Shown here: piece after piece, positions 57,835 through 64,000 of the stretch
How positions within the stretch are numbered: the stretch's first letter is position 1
How the letters are laid out: every line of letters starts with the position of its first letter
Assembly (NCBI GenBank): GCA_008125075.1
Contig: VLTH01000002.1
Span: 2,364,232-2,428,231 of the forward strand
Length of the DNA: 64,000 nt
Direction of reading: 5' to 3'
From: Acetivibrio alkalicellulosi
GTDB taxonomy: Bacteria > Bacillota > Clostridia > Acetivibrionales > Acetivibrionaceae
Program-made: the position numbers and the translations under genes
Notes under the pieces: generated by a model
Seen by the model: only the letters and a program-made list of their open reading frames with translations
The model's database searches: none
Told to the model about the DNA's origin: nothing

Positions 57835-57890
57835 GAAGCAAAAGAACCGTCCCCATGCTTCCGGAAGCATGGGGACGGTTCTTTTGCTTC
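57835..57890. repeat. 56-base perfect palindrome, terminator-like
   Basis: Two 28-base arms with no loop (57835-57862, 57863-57890), containing CAAAAGAACCGTCCCCATGC. Its right end includes the first two bases of the cobC stop codon. Just upstream (57790-57833) are degenerate half copies with AGAACCATCCTCC and GGAAGC. Similar GGGGACGGTTCTTTTG sequences recur in Clostridia genomes (from memory). Confidence 0.8.
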
Positions 57891-58470
57891 AAAGGGTTAA
57901 AACTCCGTATCCGTCTGTGATTTGAATTTTCACCATTCCACAGTTGCCAACTCTAAATCTCCATGAGTCTTCAATTTTCATTCCAAGCAATTGGACAATA
58001 ATATATCTTATTGTACCTAAATGAGTTACAATTAAATACCTTCCTTTTTTGGACCACTCAATATTATCTCTTATAAAACTCTCTACTCTTTGGAAAGATT
58101 CTATTGCACTTTCCCCATCTTTAATACTATATCCCTTCCAGTCATTTATCCATTTTTCGTATTCATATGGAAAGTTAAGTCTTATTTCATCATCAACCAT
58201 GCCTTCCCATATCCCAAAGTTTCTTTCTTTTAAGTTATGGGAGTACTCAATTGGAAGTCCAAAGTTTTCATTTATAATTTCAGCTGTTTTTTTTGCTCTC
58301 TTTAATGGACTTGAATATATTTTATCAACTAAAAGGTCTTTTAACCTTTCTTTTAATAATATAGCTTGATTAATACCTTCTTCATTTAGCTCTTGATCTG
58401 TAAACCCAAAATATTCACCTTTTTTATTACCATTTGTCTCTCCATGTCTTACCAATATAATTTCTAGCAT
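57889..58470 (-). CDS. cobC: Histidine phosphatase, alpha-ribazole phosphatase type
   Basis: 193 residues. Catalytic LVRHGETNGNKKG with the phosphorylated His, later YSSPLKRAKKTAEII, LKERNFGIWEG and a second His in VTHLGTIRYI. Position directly after cobS (11 bases) supports dephosphorylation of alpha-ribazole phosphate or cobalamin phosphate over a glycolytic mutase role. ATG 58470 has GAGAGG seven bases upstream. Its stop codon overlaps the 56-base palindrome. Confidence 0.88.
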   Translation of the reverse strand: MLEIILVRHGETNGNKKGEYFGFTDQELNEEGINQAILLKERLKDLLVDKIYSSPLKRAKKTAEIINENFGLPIEYSHNLKERNFGIWEGMVDDEIRLNFPYEYEKWINDWKGYSIKDGESAIESFQRVESFIRDNIEWSKKGRYLIVTHLGTIRYIIVQLLGMKIEDSWRFRVGNCGMVKIQITDGYGVLTL

Positions 58471-58481
58471 TTTAAAACCTC

Positions 58482-59237
58482 TCAAATCCATGTCTTTAGT
58501 AAAACTACACTTATAATAAAAACGGTTTGATTTAGTTCACATATTGCACCTAAAATATCCCCAGTTGCTCCTCCTATCTTACGTGTAAATACCCTGATAA
58601 AAAAATATGGAAACATGATAGTAGGAAAAGTCAGAATTAATCCTTTAGTTCCAAGTGCAATATAAAAAATTCCCATAGTAATAATAAAACCCGCTAAAAC
58701 TTCTTTTATCCCACAAAAATCTATAAATGATTTTCCTAAACCTTCACCTTCTCTTGCGTACTTTGAAGTTCCTGCACCCACTAAAGAAGCCATTCTTCCT
58801 GCAACAGGAAATAGCAATAATGCCCTCAATATAAAAAATCGTTCTAGAGAATTTAGCAATGCAAAATTAAGGAGCATTATACACACTATTGCTAACACTC
58901 CATTAGTGCCAATTCTACTATCTCTCATTATATCAAGTATTCTTTCTTTTGGTCTGTTAGAGAATATTCCATCAAATGTGTCCGCAAGGCCGTCAAGATG
59001 AAGACCTCCTGACAATACTATATATGTAATTAGCATAAAAACAACTGATATCTGAAAAGAAAAAAATGTATTTACTATATAAAATAAACCCATTAACATG
59101 CTACCTATAAGTAAACCAACAACAGGAGCAAAAACAAGCCCCTTACCATAATCTTCTTCTTTGCAGTTTATGTTAATGTTTATTGGTATTGTTGTTAGAA
59201 ACTGAACCATAAGTACAAGTCTTTTTAAATATTTCAA
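58482..59237 (-). CDS. cobS: Adenosylcobinamide-GDP ribazoletransferase
   Basis: Joins the lower ligand to AdoCbi-GDP, the last assembly step of cobalamin. 251 residues with about six membrane helices. Signature GGLHLDGLADTFDGIFS, and near the C-terminus RKIGGATGDILGA, are both intact. No frameshift or internal stop. Between cobU and cobC. Confidence 0.96.
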   Translation of the reverse strand: MKYLKRLVLMVQFLTTIPINININCKEEDYGKGLVFAPVVGLLIGSMLMGLFYIVNTFFSFQISVVFMLITYIVLSGGLHLDGLADTFDGIFSNRPKERILDIMRDSRIGTNGVLAIVCIMLLNFALLNSLERFFILRALLLFPVAGRMASLVGAGTSKYAREGEGLGKSFIDFCGIKEVLAGFIITMGIFYIALGTKGLILTFPTIMFPYFFIRVFTRKIGGATGDILGAICELNQTVFIISVVLLKTWI

Positions 59238-59315
59238 CTAACTTCCCCCTAGAGTTTTTATACCGGTAAAAAATATTAGGAACGCTTACCTTATTTTAAG
59301 ATTCGCCTAATGGCC

Positions 59316-59876
59316 CTAGTCTTTAATCTTTATGGGAATGCCTGATACACATAAAAAAACCTCATCTGCAACTTTTGCCAGCTTTTGATTTATCCTTCCT
59401 GCAATATCACTAAAAATTCTCGATAATCTATTTGAAGGAATAATTCCCATACCCACCTCATTTGTAACTGCTATTAATGTGGCACTTCCTTTTTCAACTT
59501 CATGCAGTAGTTTTTCAACTTCCTTTTCAACTCTTCTTTCAATAAAAGAAACTTCCTCTAATGATATCTTTTCCCAATCACATCTTTCCTCAAGTATAAT
59601 ATTTGTAACCATAAGAGTTATACAATCAAGTAGCAATACTTCTTTTTGGCAAGTATGTTCTTTTAGGTAAATATCAAAATCTTTATATGCCTCAAGGGTC
59701 TGCCAGTACTCAGGCCTTTGTTCCCTGTGTTTTCTTACTCTTATTTTCATTTCATCATCAAAAGGAATAGAAGTTGCAATATATAAAACATTATTTCCAT
59801 ACTTTTTTGCAATTGATTCAGCAAAAGAACTCTTACCGCTTCTACTGCCTCCTGTAACAAGAATAACTTTACCCAT
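59316..59876 (-). CDS. cobU: Adenosylcobinamide kinase / guanylyltransferase
   Basis: 186 residues. P-loop TGGSRSGKSSFAE, the AdoCbi site TRKH-like RVRKHREQRPEYWQT with guanylylated His, ECITLMVTN-like LLDCITLMVTN and AVTNEVGMGIIPSNRLSRIFSDIAGRINQ are intact. ATG 59876 sits 12 bases after GAGGTG; a GTG inside that sequence, five codons earlier, is the alternative. It starts 11 bases after the stop of the decayed cobD gene, suggesting coupled translation in the ancestor. Confidence 0.95.
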   Translation of the reverse strand: MGKVILVTGGSRSGKSSFAESIAKKYGNNVLYIATSIPFDDEMKIRVRKHREQRPEYWQTLEAYKDFDIYLKEHTCQKEVLLLDCITLMVTNIILEERCDWEKISLEEVSFIERRVEKEVEKLLHEVEKGSATLIAVTNEVGMGIIPSNRLSRIFSDIAGRINQKLAKVADEVFLCVSGIPIKIKD

Positions 59877-59887
59877 TTTGCAAATAC

Positions 59888-60220
59888 TCACCTCATTACA
59901 TTTTTTATCGCCTTCATAAAACTTATATTACTAATTCTATCTTTTACAGCTACTCTAACATATCTGTCATTAACTACTCGAAAATTGCTTGCATCTCTAA
60001 TAAGAATCCCTTCTTTTGCCATGTGTCTTTTTAATGATTTAGAATTAAATCTTTCGTCTAATATTTTTAGTAAGATAAAGTTTGTTCAGGGTTTAATCTT
60101 AGCCCTGGAATAGAGAAAATTTTTGTAAATGCCCGAACAACAAAAAGATTATCATATTATTTAATATATTGGGCTACTGAATTCTTATTTCCTTCAAGTG
60201 TAAGTTTGATTAAAGTTTAA
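59888..60220 (-). pseudogene. cobD: Decayed L-threonine-O-3-phosphate decarboxylase
   Basis: Only pieces of the aminotransferase-fold CobD remain. Minus strand, in order: LTLEGNKNSVAQYIK, a TAA stop (60157-60159), YDNLFVVRAFTKIFSIPGLRL (lysine-loop region; then a deletion and change of frame), then NFILLKILDERFNSKSL, KEGILIRDASNFRVVNDRYVRVAV up to TGA at 59888. The first half of the gene and a central block are missing. The intact enzyme would make aminopropanol phosphate for the cobalamin linker. It lies between cbiB and cobU, where cobD is expected. Confidence 0.85.
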
Positions 60221-60274
60221 TTGATCACTTTTCATATTATACTTCCTTAAAAATGTCTATTCTAAAATCTACTA

Positions 60275-61333
60275 TTACCTCACTAAACTATTCCATATAA
60301 AAAACACAGCTATAAAAATAAGGCTACCTAAACTCAATGCTAAAATAGATGTTATATACATAAGAGTTATTGCTTGAGTTATATTTCGTATTTCAAGTTC
60401 ATTACGAGGGTCACCAATTATAGGCTTTTCTACTATATCACCAAAATATAAACCACTGCCACCTAATCTGACCCCAAGGGCACCTGCAACAGCAGCTTCA
60501 GGGTATCCTGAGTTGGGACTTTTATGTTTTCTTCTATCTCTTAACATAATGGAATAGCTGGACACATAGTCCTTCTGATTGATAAATGCACTTATTACAA
60601 TAAGCAAACCAGTTAACCTTGCGGGAACAAAATTAAGTATATCATCAATCTTTGCCGAAGCCCATCCAAAATACTTATACTTATCATTTTCATAGCCTAC
60701 CATTGAATCTAAGGTACTAATTACTTTAAAAACATAAACTATAGGTGCACCTATTCCAAAAAAAGAACCTAAAAAAGCATATAAAATAGGTGCTATAACT
60801 CCATCAGAAGTATTTTCAGCTGTTGTTTCTACTGCACCCTTTATTATTTCCTTCTCATCTAAGTTTTCTGTCTGTCTTCCCACTATCATTGAAAGCATCT
60901 TTCTTGCTTTAAAAATATCCCTATCCTTTAATGCATCAAATACCTTATAACTCTCAACCGCAAGGCACTTTGCTGCAAAAGCAGAATAGATGAAGTATAT
61001 GTTAACAACGTGAAAAAGTATTGGGTGTACGCTTTTAGCAACTTTACAAATTGCAAATACCAAAGTAAATACAATAGCTACCACAAATATAACTAAAAAA
61101 ATACCTGCTATCTTTTCATTCCTGTTTGCTTTTTTAGAATTCCTAACAATGTCTGCTCCCATTGCTTTTACTGTCTTTGCTGATGAGGCTTTGACAAAAC
61201 TTCTCATTATTTTTTCGCCAATTTTGACAAGCCATCCTATAAACCTAACAGGATGTGGGAGCCACCTGGGGTCTCCTATCAAAATATCAAGTAGATATGC
61301 AATAAAAACATCCAACAGCAGGTATAAACTCAT
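60275..61333 (-). CDS. cbiB: Adenosylcobinamide-phosphate synthase
   Basis: Attaches aminopropanol phosphate to cobyric acid. 352 residues with several membrane helices. Signature parts: LLDILIGDPRWLPHPVRFIGW at the N-terminus, ENTSDGVIAPILYAFLGS, SMVGYENDKYKYFGWASAKIDDILNFVPARLT and NSGYPEAAVAGALGVRLGG. No disruption seen. Start ATG 61333 is eight bases after GGGGG. Its two substrates would come from CobD and CobQ, both decayed here, so its present role depends on copies elsewhere or is lost. Confidence 0.95.
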   Translation of the reverse strand: MSLYLLLDVFIAYLLDILIGDPRWLPHPVRFIGWLVKIGEKIMRSFVKASSAKTVKAMGADIVRNSKKANRNEKIAGIFLVIFVVAIVFTLVFAICKVAKSVHPILFHVVNIYFIYSAFAAKCLAVESYKVFDALKDRDIFKARKMLSMIVGRQTENLDEKEIIKGAVETTAENTSDGVIAPILYAFLGSFFGIGAPIVYVFKVISTLDSMVGYENDKYKYFGWASAKIDDILNFVPARLTGLLIVISAFINQKDYVSSYSIMLRDRRKHKSPNSGYPEAAVAGALGVRLGGSGLYFGDIVEKPIIGDPRNELEIRNITQAITLMYITSILALSLGSLIFIAVFFIWNSLVR

Positions 61334-61366
61334 TGCCAAATCCCCCTATACTTATTTTCTCTTATT

Positions 61367-62077
61367 CTATGATACTACATCCATATTCATAATTCTATAT
61401 AGATAGGAAATATCTAAATTTGATCTTAGAATTTCTGCTAGTTGATTATATTGCTTTTCTTTAATATCTTTATACTCCATCGTGTTTTTGTCGATATTTT
61501 TCAAACCTTTTCTACTTGTGATATTATTTATTATGTTAATAGTAAAATCCATATTATCAAATATTCCATGTAGATATGTATCCAAAACATTTCCTTTTCT
61601 ATTTATAACTCCTAGTATTAACATGTCAGGATTACCAATGTCACTAGAACGTTCTACATATCTTAGCTTTACACCTATTAAACTTTCAAAAGCATAAAAT
61701 CAGTAAAGTTTGAGATATGTGGGAGACTCCGCCTTTATCAATATCTCCTACCAGTATAACTGGACTGTCTGCCATTTCAGCCATACCCATGTTGACAATA
61801 TCTTTGTATCGAAAGTTTATTTCAGCAGGACTCCCTGCACCTTCTATTATTATAATTTCATTTTTAGCGGCAAGTTCATTATATATATTTTTAATCATTT
61901 TTGCAAGCTTAGGTTTAAAATTTCAAAAGTAACGTATGAATTCAATGCCATATTTTGTGATTTAAAAGGTGATACTTTATATCCGTCCTGTTTAAAAATC
62001 CTGCATAAGTCTGCAACTACTATACTCTTGCCAACTGAAGACGCTGTACCCTGTATCATTATCGAACCTGATGTCAT
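61367..62077 (-). pseudogene. cobQ: Decayed cobyric acid synthase
   Basis: About 711 bases remain of an expected 1.5 kb. Pieces in order on the minus strand: [20 protein letters not shown] and [15 protein letters not shown] (ATPase start, 62077-61940), a deletion and frame change, [52 protein letters not shown], another deletion, then ESLIGVKLRYVERSSDIGNPDM and, after a third deletion, GVINRKGNVLDTYLHGIFDN. The catalytic glutaminase Cys part is gone. It would have amidated adenosyl-cobyrinate diamide. Confidence 0.88.
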
Positions 62078-62121
62078 TTAAACCTGCAAATTTATTTAAC
62101 ATATTTCCCAAATTGAAATCA

Positions 62122-63468
62122 TTAAAAGAATTCATTATAAAGAGCTTTTACAGCTTTAACATTATCAACTTCCCTTACTCCAAACATCATGCTAACCTCT
62201 GATGAACCCTGATTTATCATTTCTATGTTAACACCAGCTTTAGCTAATGCGTTTGTTGCTCTAGCTGTAATACCTACTGTATGCATCATTCCCTCACCAA
62301 CAATCATAACTAAACCTAGTCCACCTTGTACAGAAATGTGGTCAACTTGAAGCTCCTCTTTAATTCGTTTTATCACACGTTCTTCTTTTTCTTTATTAAG
62401 TTGTTTATGTTCTAAAATAATAGAAATATCATCTATGCCAGATGGTGTATGTTCATAGGATAAGCCTTCTTCTTCGATTATACTAAGTATCTTCCTACCA
62501 AAACCTATTTCTCTATTCATCATATACTTACTAACATATATACTACAAAAGCCCTCTGCACTGGCTATTCCTACTACTGGCCCATTCTTGCTTTCTCTTT
62601 TAGGTGTAATCATTGTTCCGCACGATGATGGATTGTTGGTATTTTTAATGCACACAGGAATGCCTTTTCTAAATACCGGTTCTAATGTTTCTTCATGTAA
62701 AACCGAAAAGCCTGCATAAGCAAGTTCTCTCATTTCTCTATAGGTAAATACAGGAATAGGCTTTGGTGTATCAATGATATTGGGATTTGCTGCAAAAACC
62801 GAATCTACATCTGTAAAGTTTTCATATAGCTGGGCATCAACTGATGCTGCAAGTATTGATCCTGTTATATCAGAGCCACCTCTAGGAAAAGTAACTATAT
62901 CCCCACTTTTTGAGTAACCAAAAAAACCCGGAAAAATCATTATTTCCTTTTTATCCGAAAGTTTTTTAAGGTTTTCATATGACTCAGGAAGTATACGAGC
63001 ATTCCCACACTCATCACTTAACAAAAGCCCTGCATCCTTTGGATTAACATATATTGCATCTACACCTAATGTGGTAAGATATTTTGCAACTATTTTTGCA
63101 CTATTGTCCTCCCCTGCTGCCTTTATACAATCCATAAACTTTTCTCTATGGCTTCTATCTGTACTCAATTTAAAATTCAAATCCTCTTCTACTGTTTTTA
63201 AAACTTCTTCCCCTAGTCCAAGATCTCTCACTATTTCTTCATACCTTTGTATAACTACTTTAAGCTCATCAGGAGCATTTCCCTCTTCATAGTATTTTTC
63301 TCCAAGAGCTATCAAAAGGTCTGTCATTTTGATATCTTCTTTAAATCTCTTACCTGGTGCAGAAACTACTACTAAACGTCTATCTGAATCGGATGTAACA
63401 ATGTCACATACTTTTTTTATTTGAGAAGCATTTGCCAAAGATGTACCACCAAACTTAACAACTTTCAT
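62122..63468 (-). CDS. Aspartokinase
   Basis: Phosphorylates aspartate, first step to lysine, threonine and methionine. 448 residues. Catalytic domain: KFGGTSLANASQI, FPRGGSDITGS and ENFTDVDSVFAANP. Two C-terminal ACT domains (from about 305, VGIASAEGFCSIYVSK, and near 385, ISVQGGLGLVMIVGEG). Type with a long linker between kinase and ACT as in Clostridium. SD GGAGG six bases before ATG. Follows homoserine dehydrogenase with a short gap holding an R2 solo end. Confidence 0.95.
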   Translation of the reverse strand: MKVVKFGGTSLANASQIKKVCDIVTSDSDRRLVVVSAPGKRFKEDIKMTDLLIALGEKYYEEGNAPDELKVVIQRYEEIVRDLGLGEEVLKTVEEDLNFKLSTDRSHREKFMDCIKAAGEDNSAKIVAKYLTTLGVDAIYVNPKDAGLLLSDECGNARILPESYENLKKLSDKKEIMIFPGFFGYSKSGDIVTFPRGGSDITGSILAASVDAQLYENFTDVDSVFAANPNIIDTPKPIPVFTYREMRELAYAGFSVLHEETLEPVFRKGIPVCIKNTNNPSSCGTMITPKRESKNGPVVGIASAEGFCSIYVSKYMMNREIGFGRKILSIIEEEGLSYEHTPSGIDDISIILEHKQLNKEKEERVIKRIKEELQVDHISVQGGLGLVMIVGEGMMHTVGITARATNALAKAGVNIEMINQGSSEVSMMFGVREVDNVKAVKALYNEFF

Positions 63469-63500
63469 ATTTGTCCTCCATTTATAAAGTTTTCATTATG

Positions 63501-63525
63501 TTAGGGATGCTGAAAATATAACTTC
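63501..63525. repeat. R2 solo end
   Basis: TTAGGGATGCTGAAAATATAACTTC matches the inverted end of R2 copy A (TTAGTATTGCTGAAAATATA, ACTTCC) almost exactly; the rest of the element is absent. Between homoserine dehydrogenase and aspartokinase. Confidence 0.6.
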
Positions 63526-63560
63526 AGGTATATTTTTACATGCACATAAACAACGATATA

Positions 63561-64000
63561 TTATGCTTCCATAACTTTAATTGAGTTTATAACTTCTTCT
63601 ACCGCTTCTGATTGTTTAAGTTTTTCTAAATTTTGTCTCATGTCTTTTTCTAAAACTTTCTCAGTAACAAACGCTAATTCTTCTTCATTATCCATATTGA
63701 AGGCATTTAGCCATTCAATTTTATTAAACACTTTTGTTACATCATTTTTTGCATTCTTATGATCTTTTATTTTTATTCTAACCATATATCTAGTCTGCGT
63801 TTCCATAACATCTAAGACATTGTCTCCCTCTGCCAAGCTCCAGTTATATCCTCCAAAACTTCCCAAGTGTTTCACCACTTCAATAATATCTGCAACTACA
63901 GCACTTGCAGTAGGTAATTTACCTGCTCCACGACCGTAAAACATTGCTTCTCCAATGGCATCACCGTTTATTAAAATAGCATTAAATACATCTTCAACTC
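63561..64000 (-). CDS. hom: Homoserine dehydrogenase, C-terminal part (runs off the window)
   Basis: The frame is open to the right edge (146 visible codons) and ends with TAA at 63561. Visible: the end of the catalytic domain, NAILINGDAIGEAMFYGRGAGKLPTASAVVADI, then an ACT-type regulatory domain (RYMVRIKIKD ... ELAFVTEKVLE). Reduces aspartate semialdehyde to homoserine. Next to aspartokinase, as part of threonine/methionine synthesis. Confidence 0.95.
   Translation of the reverse strand, partial: VEDVFNAILINGDAIGEAMFYGRGAGKLPTASAVVADIIEVVKHLGSFGGYNWSLAEGDNVLDVMETQTRYMVRIKIKDHKNAKNDVTKVFNKIEWLNAFNMDNEEELAFVTEKVLEKDMRQNLEKLKQSEAVEEVINSIKVMEA

Overview
This window reads as a low-GC, spore-forming Clostridia chromosome. 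Evidence for that is the spoIIAA-spoIIAB-sigF operon with a SpoVAE-type gene beside it, purine-rich Shine-Dalgarno sites, AT-rich codon use and a Re-type citrate synthase. A broken gene carrying cohesin, dockerin, subtilase and RHS modules points to a cellulosome-forming lineage (Acetivibrio/Ruminiclostridium-like); this is inference, not a species call. Apart from a gene fragment at the left edge and one chemoreceptor gene, every supported protein gene is on the minus strand, so transcription runs from high to low coordinates.

Layout. 1-8.0 kb: 3' end of a plus-strand gene, then a 7.7-kb multidomain extracellular gene whose signal peptide lies in another frame and whose catalytic-Asp segment is missing. 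8.3-13.2 kb: glycolytic run gap-pgk-tpiA-gpmI. 13.3-27.1 kb: a biosynthetic cluster built on a 2610-residue KS-AT-KS-ACP-ACP-KR-DH synthase with a PPTase, hydrolase, AMP-forming ligase, free ACP and two KASIII-like proteins. It is the most unusual part of the window: both integral ACPs carry Thr where the phosphopantetheine Ser is expected, and the KASIII proteins have lost catalytic residues. 27.2-32.2 kb: GGDEF/HD-GYP protein, DUF2156, M20 peptidase, trmL, a small membrane ORF, CheX-like protein. 32.7-35.2 kb: sporulation genes. 35.7-42.9 kb: HPr, WhiA, glycogen debranching enzyme, RapZ, MurB, PHP phosphatase and HPr kinase; YvcK, the usual gene between rapZ and whiA, is not there. 43.1-43.3 kb: two tRNA-Gly genes with a consensus promoter. 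43.6-51.7 kb: PrsA-like foldase, AraC-type response regulator, cytoplasmic CBM25 protein and RNA/SAM methyltransferases. 51.8-55.9 kb: Re-citrate synthase, aconitase and a GntR/FCD regulator, preceded by a perfect palindrome overlapping a promoter. 56.4-57.6 kb: chemoreceptor. 57.9-62.1 kb: cobalamin genes, intact cobC, cobS, cobU and cbiB beside decayed cobD and cobQ. 62.1-64 kb: aspartokinase and the 3' part of homoserine dehydrogenase.

Three families of short intergenic repeats run through the window: R1 (up to about 145 bp, nested hairpins, at least seven full or partial copies), R2 (about 105 bp MITE-like inverted repeats, two copies and one solo end) and R3 (about 60-bp units in arrays). 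R1 and R2 copies also sit between genes of the biosynthetic cluster. With the two cobalamin pseudogenes and the disrupted protease gene, they suggest ongoing small-scale rearrangement and gene loss.

Functional links visible here: glycolysis and carbon-catabolite control (HPr, HPr kinase, debranching enzyme, CBM25 protein); glutamate/citrate supply under a local regulator; and amino-acid precursor genes running into the cobalamin block.
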